Source: Zasmidium citrigriseum
Taxonomy: Eukaryota > Ascomycota > Dothideomycetes > Mycosphaerellales > Mycosphaerellaceae
NCBI GenBank assembly: GCA_002786025.1
Contig: NHNW01000058.1
Coordinates: 62,001-126,000 of the forward strand
Length of the DNA stretch: 64,000 nt
Direction: 5' to 3'
The number at the start of each line of letters is the position of its first letter. The stretch's first letter is position 1. This document shows, in pieces, positions 21,942-34,345 of the stretch. The notes under the pieces were generated by a model that did no database searches, had not been told where the DNA came from, and saw only the letters and a list, made by a program, of their open reading frames with translations. The position numbers were made by a program, and so were the translations under genes.

Positions 21942-24900
21942 TGACCCGCAAGGAATGAAAAGGGCTCGATGGTGCTGTACAAAGGGAATTGAGAGTGAGA
22001 GGAGAAAGGCGCTTGCGAGTGCAGGGCTTTTGCTGTTGTTGAGCATAAGCGTTACTTTCGAGATGTGAACATACATGTAGTTGTTCTGTATGTGAGAAGT
22101 TCTTTGCAAAGACCGCCACTCTTCTCTTCTCGAGTGCGGAGAAGTCTTTTCCCGGTGCTGACTTGACGTCTTCGTTCCATGTATTCCAATGGGACAGCAA
22201 GGGACATATTGGGGCGAGCGACGCAGTGTGCTGCTTGAACGAGAAGCGTTGTTTTGGGTTCGAGATGTGAGCACTGTTTATGTATGAAGTCCGTTCCACA
22301 GCCTCAAAGTCTCCAAGTTCAACCCGCATCATCGTGTGCGATGAGAGTTGAAGTTGCAGCATTCATCAAAAAGGGTCGAAAAGCTGACTTTTTTCGTCCA
22401 TGTACTTACTTCCCTTGTCTCCCTCGACTTCGGTAAGGAAAGAATGGGAAAGAATCTAAAGCTTTTTCGGGCGAAAGCCACGACGGTCTTGCTTCTTTTT
22501 CCTGAGCCTCTCAACGACTGGCGCATAGGAAGAATGTCGTTAGGAGTGAGACTTGGAGGTTTGAAAGAAGCCCAAACAGAAAACGCTGGAAAAAGAACAA
22601 ACATGAGGAGAGAGCTACTGAGAAATTCACTTCTCGCGCGAATAGGTCATCTTACCGTCTGTGCTCACGTTGTTTACGAGGATAGACTACGCATGTCAAG
22701 CAAGGAGGCCAGAGCAGACGAAAACTAAACGCCCGGGGATGAGGCTCCTATCGGAGAAAATCTCGTCAAGCAACGGAAGTCTGTGTTCCCTCTCTGTCGT
22801 TCTGAAGGCTGTGCCAATCATGTAGGTATCCGATGGCGAGGTTGAAACTGGAGGATGAAGGAGGCGCGGAGGATGAAGAAAATAATCTTACCTACCTATC
22901 CACTGATGGTTCAGGCAAGTCCATGCCTTCGGACTTCGCCTTTTCAACAACCAGGTCGGAGCTCATAGTGCGACTGTCGATCTTCATTCTACAGCATCTG
23001 GTCGTCCAGTGCGAAGCAGACAGCAAAAGATAGCGACAGGGTTCGGAAGTCCAATCACCCAGTCAGTGTAACCCACCTGTCAAAAAAGCATCAACCACCA
23101 ACCTCCTCCACATCAATGCGGAGTAAGCTCGAAGGACCGTGAACTCGTTGGTGTGAATGTTTGCTTCGGCTTGCGTGGCCTCGCACGAATGCACCGCCTC
23201 TCGTGGTTCGCAAAACGCAAAAGCAGGCTTCGCGGATGCGCATTCCAACTTGGGCCTTGGTAAGATGAGCGAGCTTCAGAAAGGGAGGGAATCGTGATGT
23301 TTGTCGGGAGGGAGATGGCCGCGGAGAAATCACTCCTGGTGTGGTTGTACGTTTGTCGATGGTGCAAGTGTGACGGGATCTGATGTCCTGCTTGGGATTG
23401 TCGAGGGGCCAGACGGTCTGGAGATGTTGCTGCCCGAGAGTGAGTTCGTGGTGCTGCAGCGACGCGAGAGGCTGAGTGTTGTGTTTGACATCGATCAGTT
23501 GTACGTTGTGGGGACTGGGTTGTGGGGACTGGGTTGTGAAGATGTTGATGGACGTAGGCTCGAGTCTCGAAGGGATCAGACAGGATTGCAGGCAGACAGT
23601 GCGTTGGTGCAGGCTGCTTTAGCTGAGCCTTGCAGTGGTTCGTTAGCAGTATGTTGATCATCGACTTACCTCATCGCCGTTCATGCTGTTTAGTCGGACT
23701 TGCGAGTATCAAGACTCAGGTGATATCTCCCTTCATTGGCCAACCCGTCGGCAGTCACGACAGCCGATCGCAATCTTATTCTCCGAAACTCTTTATCAAA
23801 GTCCATTCGTGATGCCGGAGCTGTCGGTCTCGGTTTCTGCTCGGCACGTTAACGCCAGCCATCTCAAGCCATCCGAGCAGAGGCGTCAAGCGTCGAGGTC
23901 CAGCCTTGGGCGGAATCATTCCCTCCGTACTGCAAGCGCAAGTGTTTTGAACGGTCGCTCAGGACTGCTGCGGTGAACGTCGACATCCAGGTTCTTGGGT
24001 AGAAATTTGAAATCCTCGCGCGCAAGTGCAAACAGGGCCGCGCCGACGTACAACGACCAGCGCACTGCAGAAGGACTTTTATCAGCTTACGAGTCCATGT
24101 AAGCCTGTCGAGGTGGCTGCGCCCATGGTCGAGATCGAGGGTGGAGCCGACCGCCATGCGTCACTTCATGTCAAAGATGTGTTGTCTGGTGTTTGAGACA
24201 TGCTGTTGGCACGGACCAACCGTTCGTCGAGTCTCTGGTGGTATGGTCGATCCCAGAGAAACGTGCAACACAGGAACGGCACGTGCAGTGGTGGAATGCT
24301 CTGGATTGTTGTACGTCTTTGAATGCTTTCTTCTTCAAAATACCTTCAATAGTGAAGGTGTTGGTGGGTGGCACAACTTTGCAAATCTAGTGAGCGAATG
24401 CTGTGCCATGCACAAGGCGGGCTGCCAGCGTAGAGTGCCTTCGGCACCCGGTCGCTGGTGCAGACCAGGACAGCCTCGAGCAGCTGCAGTCTCGAGACGC
24501 ACGATCACGTAGACACAGCGGCCAGCCTCGCAAAGCGCGGTGATCGAGCGATTTTGACAAATTGGCGGAGAGTGCCTGAAGCGCGACGAGGGGCTCGAGG
24601 TCACAGGATCGTCGTCCTGCTGCGTGGCCGTCAGTCGTGCAGATGAGCGCGGGTATCGACATTCGTTGGGAAGCGCTGGAGATAGGAGCGTATGCAGCTA
24701 TCCGGTCGACTGCGGACGGCGCTGCGACTTGGACAAGAGGGCAGACAATGGGATGGCGGCCAGATTGGACGGGAATGCGATCGTGAAAGTAACGAGTGAC
24801 AAGCAGAGCGCAAGAACGGGTTCAGGGCGATCGGCCTGCGTACGTTTCGCAGAGACGATTCGCTTTGGGTTTGGACAGCAAACGGTGGAGTTCACGCAGG

Positions 24901-27900
24901 ACACGACAGGGCCTGAGCGCCATCCGGAGCAATTCAGTCAGATAGCTCGGGCGCCAAGGGCCTTCCTATCCAGGTTGGCCAGCGGCCACATGACGGTCGA
25001 CCAGCCAGGCCGGTCGTTTCAAGATTTAGGTCCCAAAGTCTTTGGATGCTCGGCGTGGATAGACCGGCAAGGCTTGCTCTCAACGACTCGGCGACCCGTC
25101 ACGTGCGGGCGGCGGTCGAGGTGGCAGTCGACGTTCACGGCGACGGGCAGTGGGGCCAAAGTGGCGGTGAGGTGGTGCCTGGTGGTGAGTGCCAGCAGAG
25201 CGCTGCAGCCATCCGAGCGACTCCAATCGCCTTCTAGAAGACAGCAAATGAGACATGTCTGGGGCCCATTGTGGCGACATCAGCGCATGGCGTCGCGCCC
25301 GCCGCACATGACGAGGTCAATCAATCAGCCTTTGACGCTCATTTCGCACCTGGTCCCGCCGACGGGCAGGCACATCAGCGAATGTGAGCGTATGCGCTGC
25401 TTTGACAAATGGGCCGGGCAGAGCAGATTGCTGAGCCGGCGTCGGTAGCCAATTGATGAGACGGCGGGCCAGTCGAGTCGAATCGAGTCCGTCCGCGCGT
25501 CATCAGTAGCAGCATCGAGTATCGAGAGATGGACGGCGAGCTGAGGTCGGCGTCGGCGACCAAGTATAGCGTCGCCATTGCCGTGGAATGTGTGTGGACG
25601 TGCCGGCTGGTCAACGGATATGTTTCTTTGTCGCGGGAGGAGCCGCAGGATTCTGGTCGGCGCTCATTGGCTGCACTGGCGAGCTGCGGGCTCCACTCTG
25701 TTGTGGACCTCACTGCCTCCGCTCCTCCACTCGCGGCGCGCATGATGGCTGACATGGATTCGAGATCGAAGCAAGGAGCCTTTGGTCGACCTGCGCAATC
25801 CGTGCAGCAGCCCGCCGCAAACGGTACAGACCCGCCGCACCACGGGGCCGCCTGAAACTGACGGCAGCATCTGGACGGGCCCTCCAGTCTATCGGTGTGA
25901 AGGGCGACGGCGGCGGCGCAGACATTGCCTCTGCAGGGATAGACATGCTCTGCCGCCGGCCTCATCACAAAGGCTCGACCTCGAGCGATACTCCGTCACT
26001 CACCTCTGGCTGCGGCGCTTAGCGGCGATTCAACGGCCAGGGCGCGCCTCTGCTGCACGGGTTGCGCAATGTGGCGCCTTGTAGCGCTTGCCGGTGCGTA
26101 CATGGGGACGGGGAATATTGGGCACATTGAACTGTCAGCGTTTCGCGTGACTCGCTGCTCCCGCGCCGCCGACCGTGCCCCCCAACACCGCTTTTGTGAC
26201 AGGTAGAATCTGGCTGTTGCTTCGACGCTCGGCCGGTTCCTTGGGTCCTGCCCGCCTTAGCCTCGTCGCAACGACTTGCATGCAATGCATCGGTATCCGG
26301 GCCGATCGGGAGCTGCTCAGGGGCAGCACTCACTGGTAGGCTCGCCCATCAACCCGTCGGCGGGAGCTGCGCCAATCCTTCAATCAGTCCTAGGGACGAT
26401 CATACACACCGGACTGGAGGTGGAGAGGGCTCCTCCTCCTCTTTCGATCCATCGCGCACGGCCGTGCTGCACCATGTCGGAGCCGTGCGGAGTGTTGCAT
26501 GTCGCAATCACCAGTGCAGACATCATCGGGTTGCTGGATCTAGCCGTGGCAGACGCTGGCTCCTGCTGCTGCTGCGCTAGGGCGAGATGAGGGCGAGGTC
26601 GTCGATATCGAAGTGCAGCGTTGCTTCGGCCATGCGCAAGGAGCGCTTGTCAAGACCTCGCAGTACGAGAGCGCTCCGCTGCCTCCTGACTTCGCGGATA
26701 TGAATAGACAGACCGCATTGGGGGTGCGAGTGGGCTACCGATGCAGCTTTCCACTACTGCGACCTGCGAGGTGGCAGGCAGGGCAAGCAGGGTGGCCTGA
26801 GCGCTGGCCTCAATACGATGAAATCTTCTGAGGCTGACCTAGGACCCGGCAGTCTGGTACTGAACGATACCAAGCTGGGTATCATTTTCTGCTGTCGGCC
26901 AAGGTCGGTCATGACGCCTGTTAGAAGAAGGGTACGATGGCCGGCTATCCCTACCTGGTAGACGCGCGCTCGCTGCTCTCTTCATCAAAACAACACTCGC
27001 CTTGTTGGGGCCCATCTCGCAAGAGTCCCAGGGGAGAGTCGAGTGCTCTCTTGTGCTTCTTTAACTTCGCCCCCTTCCCGGCTCCCACTTTAATAGTGCC
27101 TTCTTTGTTCACAGCCTCAACCGCAAGCCCGCCACAGGGCAATCTTACGCGGGTGTCACGAACGACCCCAACCTAAAGGCTATCCAACAGTACCGCACCG
27201 CACCGCACCGCTCTGCCGAAGCACGCGACTTCGTCCATTGTCAACGCCGGACATATATTGCAACGACAACAACATCACGAACGCTCAACGACCACCTGTT
27301 CAACGCATCATTGCGCACAGCAAAGACATTCGATCCAAAGTAATCAAGGCGTGCGCAGCAGTACGACGTTGTGACCAGGCAACTCGCTGAGGCTGGCACC
27401 GGGATCGACCAGACGCCGACGACGTTCATACCGGGTTCAGGTGAGTGACTTTTCAGACCTTCACACCCTCTGCATATTCCAGAAAGACGCCTATCGAATG
27501 GCCGCCTGCTAGTCTTCAGCTAGAGCGTAGCTTTGGCGAAATGCTGCAGCCCCAGCTCGCTACGCTTCGTCGCCTGGGATGGAGCTCTTGCAATTTGTGA
27601 GCAGTCGCAAATGGATCGCCGGGCGGCCAGCAGATTGAGCATTGCCAGCACACTTCATCTCCTTCACCGTCGTTTTCTCGATTATGTTGCAGTCGACAGC
27701 AGGTCAGCTAACGAGGGAATAGATCAGCTCGGACTCGCCTGACGTTGAAAGAAAGACGGCAGCCATCGCATCTCTGAACTCAAACCGAGTTTGAGTGTCG
27801 GGTCGCGGAAGTCAGCGCTTGATCCGCCGGCCATTCGCAGTGAAGCGATTGCCCCATTCGTGCGTTAGCGAGCCCTCTCCGCCATCCCGCCTCGAATCGC

Positions 27901-28136
27901 AGCCGGCCCGACAAGGAGCGGCTCGCTCGAAACTCTGTTGGAGTCGAAGCCGTGCCTGCCAAGCGTCGCCCAGTTTATCGATCGATCCGGCAGCGACGAT
28001 ACGACAGTCAAATCGCGCCGTCGCCAAGTGAACGAATCGGCCGACGAACAGGCGTCGAATGCGCCAGCGGCAGACGCCACCAGCACTCCAGCAACGACGG
28101 AGGTAAAAGGGCCAATATATGTGCACCGTGTTGACC
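21942..28136. other. 6.2 kb without a convincing gene (upstream of NDT80-family regulator)
   Basis: The largest gap among the genes. Frames of 180-275 codons exist (for example 24624-25448 plus and 25375-25968 minus), but they overlap on both strands, have no recognisable motif and look like GC-rich chance frames. The right part (about 27.0-28.1 kb) contains an (ACCGC)n run at 27192-27211 and splice-donor-like sites such as CAGGTGAGTG near 27435, fitting a long spliced 5' leader for the regulator that starts at 28137. A 14-bp tandem duplication lies at 23505-23532. Confidence 0.45.
23505..23532. repeat. 14-bp tandem duplication
   Basis: GTTGTGGGGACTGG occurs twice in direct succession (23505-23518 and 23519-23532) inside the long gene-free stretch. 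Confidence 0.85.
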
Positions 28137-31110
28137 ATGGACCAAGGTGAGCTGCTGCCCGCTCGCTTCTTCTGCTACCCCGGCAAATGCATCGCGCATC
28201 TTCACACCCTCACCATCATATACACCACGCCCATCTTTCTCGTACATCAATTTCATCAATCTGCCCGCCCAGACCGCCCTCCAGACAGCCATCGTGCATG
28301 GCGATTGATTGTGCGACGTTTCAAACCGCCTGTCTCGCAATCTACATGCCGCCCTCTTGCGACTGCTATCAGGCACGTTGTGTAACGTTGGGCGACCGTC
28401 CTGTGCCCACGTGCACGTCGTCGCAGCCTCTCGTTCTCAACCACATGCAGCGGTTTTCGCTGTGCATGGCAGCGCCCGCCAGATGTCATGCATTGCTAAC
28501 GTGTCAACGCAGGACCCCTTCTCCAGCAGCACCTGCCGATCCACGACTACTCGTTGTCCTCTGACCACGACTACAACTCCCAATTTTCGGGCCATGCGCA
28601 TCACCAGTCTTACACCACGGCCGGCGCCGTCGACCAGCTCCGCCGCGATGGTTCTGCGCCCCTACAGCCGCCCGCTCCATTCTCCTTCACGGCCACTAAC
28701 AACCCGCCTTCCGCTCGCTACGTGCCTGATCGAGCCGTAGCGCAGGATAGCAACAGGTATGTGATCTTCTCATTGGCTGCCCCCGCTGGACTATCACCCA
28801 TGATCCACTGCGCTGCTGGTGGGTGACGATTCGCCCTACGCGGAATCCTTACCGGTCATCGCGCTCAGCACGGCAATTGGCCTGCCTGGTCGCAGCTTGG
28901 GAGCCCTCGAGGCACTTCAGCGCCAACAGCAATCCTGCCGGCCTCGTCACCCACACTGCTTGTGGTGACACGCAGCGCCCGACAGTCTGGTTGCCTATCA
29001 TGTACGCTGAGACGTGTGAGCTCTCCATGCTGATCACACGACGAATTATGTCATCTGGCCTGCAGCGCTGCTGAGAGGCCTCGCTTGCTGCCCATGGCCG
29101 GCCTGTACTGGCACTGTCATTAGCACACGTTACACATCATCACCACGCCTTCCCCCATCCATCCTCTGTACTCACCGACACGGCCGCCGTACATTGAAGA
29201 GCGACGAGCTAATCCTTCCTTTCACAACAGCTATCAGACCTCCAGCAACTTCACGGATTCCAGCGCCGGGTCTATCTCGACCAGCCCCTCATCAGCCTCA
29301 TCGGCGCTGACATACTCAAGTTACCCAAACTCTCACTGTACCACCGTCGCCAGCGGATATCCGCCTGTACAACTACCCCAGTCGTTCGTGCCATCTTATC
29401 ATCCTCGGGGGCCGCCGATGTAAGTACCCACGGGAGCACAGCGCCTTTAGTGCCTGCCCGGCTATTGGCTTCAGCTCACACATGGTTGACAGTTTGGACA
29501 GCACCGGCTCGGGCATGCTGCCACCCCCCAACCCTATTCGATCACCGATATCAAGCTCGACGAATGCGACCGATCGAGAGGCGTACGCGAACTCCACGTC
29601 CCTCCTAGCTCGAAGCCAGCTGTCGCCATCTCAGGTTGGCTACGGATCCTACCCAGACACACCGCGAAGTCTCTCTGGTCTGTCTCTGTCTAACCACCAC
29701 GGCGTCTACTCTCACCCCGCGGGTCACATGGCGTCCCCCAGCTACAACGGCAGTCAACAGACCGAGTGTGCAGCCAGCTTCCCCTGGCCTAACCTGGAGG
29801 TGCACTCTGACATTACCTGCGAGGGCCAATCAGTCACACCCGAAATCCACGCAAAGGTCGAAAAAGGCTTTTTCTTGTCCACTGTCGACCAGAAGTGGAC
29901 ATGCTACCGGCGCAACTACTTTTCCGTGCAGTGCAGCTTCGAGTTACATCCGAACATCAACAATGGCCGAATGCTTCTCAAGAAGTCCAACACATCCAAT
30001 CCCGAACCGATCCAGGCCATGGGCATGCGACTGTCTGCTGCTGTCGACGGATCTGCCGGCAAGGGCATTGAACTGGTCCAGCATACTCCAAAGCGTGACA
30101 ATGGACCCAAGCTCAAGATCGAAGTGACAAAGGTTTCCCCAATGTCATCGGCAGTAAGAGGGGACCACACGACCATGTCGCCTTCTGGAGTCTATTCTGT
30201 CGCCATGCCTACGTTTCACCCAACTGGACATGTCCCTGGGCCGCTCCTTCCCCTCCAAGCCGACACATCCTCGTCTAATTCGAACATGGCAGCTTCGCAG
30301 ACAGCCGGGGGTTATCCATACGGCGGTCAGGCTGCAGCGCATCTGCCCGTGCCAGGACAGAATACATCCCATACCTTTGAGCGGGTGCAGTTCAAACAGG
30401 CTACTGCGAACAATGGGAAGCGACGTGCTTCTCAACAATACTTCCATCTCATCGTCGAGCTTTACGCCGACATCCGAAAAGACGGCAGCGCAGAACCTCA
30501 GTGGGTCAAGGTGGCACACCGAGTCAGTGAGAAGATTGTCGTCCGTGGCCGGTCACCAAGCCACTACCAGAATGAAGGTCAGAACAATCCTGGGAGAGCC
30601 GGCAGCTCTGGTGGAAGCAGCGGATACAACACAACCGCTGGGGCATCATATACTGGAGGTCTGGCCAGTGGATTCCGCGCAGCACCGTCTGGCTATGGCG
30701 CGAGTCTTGGAGGAGGTACTTACCGTACCAATGCATCTGCATATGGCTTCCACCCTTCGCCCGAACACTCTGGAAGCAGCGCATCAAGTGTTGACGGCGG
30801 CGCCAATGACTCGGACTACCCCGGCGATGCAGTCATGTCTGATGCCGAACGAAACGATCTCCAAGCTCAAGAAGGCTACCGATACTACCCTGGCCCTCTG
30901 TACGAAGGTGTCCCTCAAGGTGGCTTACCTTTACCGAAGATCGAGAGCGGCGCACGCTACTCCACGGATCCTTCTTCGTGGGTGGTGAAGAACGAGTATG
31001 CCGACACTGTCCAATCAGCTCCTCAGTGGCCATCGAATGGTATCAGCAGATTTCAGGGTGTCGACTCCAGCCGCGGATACTTTCCTGACCTGGCCACCAC
31101 TTACTCATGA
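28137..31110 (+). CDS. NDT80/PhoG-family transcription factor (VIB-1/XprG-like)
   Basis: DNA-binding regulator, 686 aa, with an Ndt80/PhoG Ig-fold domain. Exons 28137-28146, 28513-28756, 29231-29419 and 29493-31110; introns of 366, 474 and 73 nt. The first coding exon is only 10 nt (ATG GAC CAA G) and joins in frame to a segment beginning GPLLQQHLPIHDY. The Ndt80 core starts near FPWPNLEVHSDITCEGQ, with KVEKGFFLSTVDQKWTCYRR and YFSVQCSFEL, and continues to FERVQFKQATANNGKRRASQQYFHLIVELYAD and VSEKIVVRGRSPSHYQ, which ends the domain. N- and C-terminal tails are Ser/Gly/Tyr-rich and disordered. Known relatives control protease secretion, nutrient starvation responses, programmed cell death or meiosis; which applies here cannot be told. 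Confidence 0.88.
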
Positions 31111-32230
31111 TGATGACGATCCCGAGCTACGACGTAATGTGGAACGTCCATCCACGAGCGAACGACTTACGTCCAGCGATCTTCGTGACGAACGTGGACG
31201 ACCCGCATGCCTCTCCTTTGTCTCGCATCTGCTGCGTTGGCCAACACCTCAGAAAACCAAACCTGCGTTATGCATGCGCTGGACGCTGTGACGCAGTCGA
31301 AGCACCCTGACGACATCGAGACCTTACACAGCAGCAACAGCTTTGTTTCACTCAACTCTTAGCTTCCTTTCACCGGAAATACCCCATTGGCAACACGCAT
31401 AGCATTTTCTAATGGATGATCCACTCTCGGCAAGTGGGTGGCATTTGCAAGGCGCAAGAACGATACAAGAGGAGGGATATCCTCGGCTCAGACCCGGTGC
31501 ACAGAACGTGGGTGTGCTGGAGCATTTGGCGTATCAACGGCGCAATGGTGGGACTGAAAAAAGACGGATTTCCTTGATGTGTTTTCTAACAATCCCAAGT
31601 GTGTGCATGATATCGACAGCAGAAAGAGAGAGATTGTGACCAGTAAAAGAAAGAGGGAAAAGCGATAGATGAGGAAGATCGAGAAGATATTGTAAGACGA
31701 TGGAAACAGCCCGAACAGCAAGACGAAAAATGTGTGATGGTAATATGAACGACGATGCGATGAACGACGACCAACGGACAAGAGACAGTTGATATCTGCC
31801 GATCATTCGTGTGCGTGGGAGGTCAGCCTCTTTCAGGTGGCTGTTTGTGTATGTTAGTTTGTTCGTCCAATCCTCTCGGTAGTCTTCGTTTCTTCTGATT
31901 TTGCTCCTTGAATGGCAATGGTGGCCCCAACTTTCAACTTGAACATGTCTTTCAACTTACAGGTTACTGGGCTGACCAAGTAACGCGAAATATGAGAGGT
32001 CATCATCTTCCTTGGTGGACTTTGCCAGAAGAAGAGACGTCAAAATTGAGTGAAACTCAACCCAGATCCCGCGCGATAGAGTTCAAACCTTGTCGGCACG
32101 CCGTTGGACGTCCCGTGCCGTTAGTGCGGAGATCGCGTGAGTCGTGAGTCGTGGGTGAGATCATTCCACCTTCCGCGGTGCTTCGACTTTCCCAAATTCA
32201 CCAACCTTCAACTATACCACTTCCCTTACC
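31111..32230. other. Intergenic between NDT80-family gene and SRP receptor beta
   Basis: 1.1 kb. Probably a long 3' UTR of the regulator followed by the SRPRB promoter. Only short frames; nothing recognised. Confidence 0.5.
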
Positions 32231-33170
32231 ATGGCGAATTCGAGCGCCCTGGATCAGTGGCTGACTTGGGCCTTCTCACCCGCCATCTCAGCAATCCTGG
32301 TCACACTACTGGTCTCGCTGTCCCTGCCGATTTTGATCCACTGGTACTTGTACAAGAAAGCCGTCGCGAAAGAGGCGCCGAGTTTCGTGTTGGTTGGGCC
32401 GAGTGGCTCGGGAAAGACGAGTCTTTTGACGCTGGTATGAACACAGAATCCACATCACGGGAAATGTATGCTGAAGATGTATCTAGTTCGCCAACGGCAC
32501 CACCGCCCCGACCTACACCTCCCAAGAACCGCAAGCCGCCCTCTGCCAACTCCCCTCCTCAACCCGCTCCCGCGAAGACCGCTACCGCTCCGAAAACGAC
32601 ACGTCCTCTCGCTCGCAGCCCAAATTCCATCTCGTGGATAACCCCGGCCACGGCAAACTGCGACACCATGCGACGACGTCGATCATGAGTCGGACATCTG
32701 TGCGGGGACTGATTTTCATGGTCGATAGCGCGGCAGTCAGCTCCGCAGCGGGGTTGAACGAGGCGGCGGAGTATTTGCATGATATCCTGTTGTTCTTGCA
32801 GAAGAGACATACACAGGGCAAGACGAGCAAAGGACCGAGCAGTATTCCCGTTTTGGTTGCGGCGAATAAGCAGGACGTCTTCACGTCTTTACCTGCGGGT
32901 TTGGTCAAGACGAAGCTCGAGGAGGAAGTTGGTCGAGTGCGAGAGAGGAAGAGTAAGGGTTTTCTGGATAGTGGTGTGGGGATGGAGGATGATGCTGGAC
33001 GGGATGAAGAGGGGGATTGGTTGGGGGAGTATGGCAGTAAGGAGTTTCGGTTCCAGCAGATGGAGGAGCATGGGGTTGATGTGAAGGTGCTTGGGGGGAA
33101 TGTGAGAGGTGACGGGGGTGAAGGGGGAAAGGTTGAGGATTGGTGGGGGTGGATTGGGGAGAATTTGTGA
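32231..33170 (+). CDS. SRP102: Signal recognition particle receptor beta subunit
   Basis: ER-membrane small GTPase that anchors the SRP receptor alpha subunit during co-translational targeting; 295 aa. Exons 32231-32434 and 32487-33170 (52-nt intron right after the P-loop). One transmembrane segment near residues 16-40 (AILVTLLVSLSLPILIHWYL) is followed by the P-loop GPSGSGKTS, the G3 motif VDNPGHGK and the G4 motif NKQD, in the order and spacing of SRPRB. A charged Gly/Glu-rich insertion precedes the C-terminal FRFQQMEEHGVDV motif. The intron ends before FANGT, the expected switch I region. The first ATG after a C-rich leader is used. Confidence 0.92.
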
Positions 33171-33359
33171 GTATGAATGCAATGTGAGTTCTTTTGGCAG
33201 TCTTTTATTCTTCTTTTTGGTGCCGAGACTTTCTTATGGTGGTCTCCCGTTTGTTGGAAAGCTCGTCTGCCTGCATTGCTGTGATTTCTTTCCGACCTCG
33301 GGCTGCACTTTAAACATCAAGTCGCAACCACCGACTCATTTCCATCGAATGCGGCCATC

Positions 33360-34067
33360 ATGAATCAATCACTATCGGCGTACTACTACAGCATCGGCGA
33401 CTGGCAGATGGGCGACTACTACGGCCCAGGCGACTACGGGCCCAGCGCATGCCCCAACCCCAACTACTCCGGCTACAGCTACGAACACGACTCGGACGAT
33501 GTCTACGAGGAGGAGACCAAGGCGGTGCAGAAGGAGGCTCTGGAGAAGGCGCTGAAAGACATTGTCTCTGCACCAGCTACGGAGCCCACCGACAAGCCCA
33601 AGCGCAAGAGAAAGAAGAAGAAGAAGAGCAAGGCTCGCAAGACGACCGCCTCTGACGAGCCCAAGGAGGAAGATGGCAAGAAGAACGACACCCCCACCGA
33701 CATCAAAGAAGAGCCGTCTGCACCAGCGCAGTCGAACCCGCTTCCAGCTCAGCAGCCTGAGAGGACCTCGAAGAAAGCCGCGAGGAAGCCACTGCACAAG
33801 TTCACGCCTTGCAAGTTCCTTCAGTACAGAATCGGTTGCAAGAAGGGTGAGGCGTGCCGCTTTTCTCATGGGCTGGAGAAGTCTGTCGCTCCCAACGACC
33901 AACAACCAGATCGATCGCCTGCCGATGCTCCATCTGGCCCTGCTACGACTGCACAAGAGACCTCTGATGCCACTCATACCGACGGTGTCAAGGAGCAGAA
34001 GGAAGCGTCTTCGAAGCCAAAGAAGGCGTGCCGCTTCTGGCGTGGAGGAGAGGGACCCTGCAAGTAG
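33360..34067 (+). CDS. CCCH zinc-finger protein, array member 1, truncated by in-frame TAG
   Basis: Putative RNA-binding protein, 235 aa as written. The N-terminus is Tyr/Gly-rich, then a basic Lys/Arg run (KRKRKKKKKSKARK), one intact finger CKFLQYRIGCKKGEACRFSH (CX8CX5CX3H) and a second finger that begins CRFWRGGEGPCK and stops at TAG 34065-34067. Reading past that codon gives EGSCEYLHG and then TAG at 34095-34097, i.e. exactly the missing CX3H half, after which other members of this array also end. It is either a recent nonsense mutation, stop-codon readthrough or a sequence error. First of five tandem CCCH genes on the plus strand. Confidence 0.82.
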   Translation: MNQSLSAYYYSIGDWQMGDYYGPGDYGPSACPNPNYSGYSYEHDSDDVYEEETKAVQKEALEKALKDIVSAPATEPTDKPKRKRKKKKKSKARKTTASDEPKEEDGKKNDTPTDIKEEPSAPAQSNPLPAQQPERTSKKAARKPLHKFTPCKFLQYRIGCKKGEACRFSHGLEKSVAPNDQQPDRSPADAPSGPATTAQETSDATHTDGVKEQKEASSKPKKACRFWRGGEGPCK

Positions 34068-34345
34068 GAGGGTTCATGCGAGTACTTGCACGGCTAGATT
34101 CATTGCCGTAGCGAGGGAACTGGAAAGGCGCCACTCTGTAGGTTAGAGGTATTGCTCTTGGCTACGGGAAAAGGGTTCTCTGTAGGGAAGTGAAAAGGCA
34201 AACGTGAATTACCAAGTTAAGTGCCAAGACTTTCACATGATCCTCCGCTGTTTGCCCGCCTTCCTTTCTTCGCTTTCGACCCTTTCTTCTCCAGCAAACG
34301 CAACACAACGCACAAAATAAAGTGCTTCCACCACCCACCGGCACC

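Noticed and set aside
24624..25968. Long overlapping frames on both strands (274 and 197 codons)
   Set aside because: GC-rich chance frames: no motif, no splice-consistent extension, both strands open, Arg/Ser/Ala-rich composition.
34064..34146. Intron explaining the TAG in CCCH gene 1
   Set aside because: A GT at 34064 and an AG at 34146 exist, but the skipped sequence encodes exactly the missing half of a zinc finger, so splicing it out is unlikely; the shorter GT..CTAG alternative is only 34 nt.
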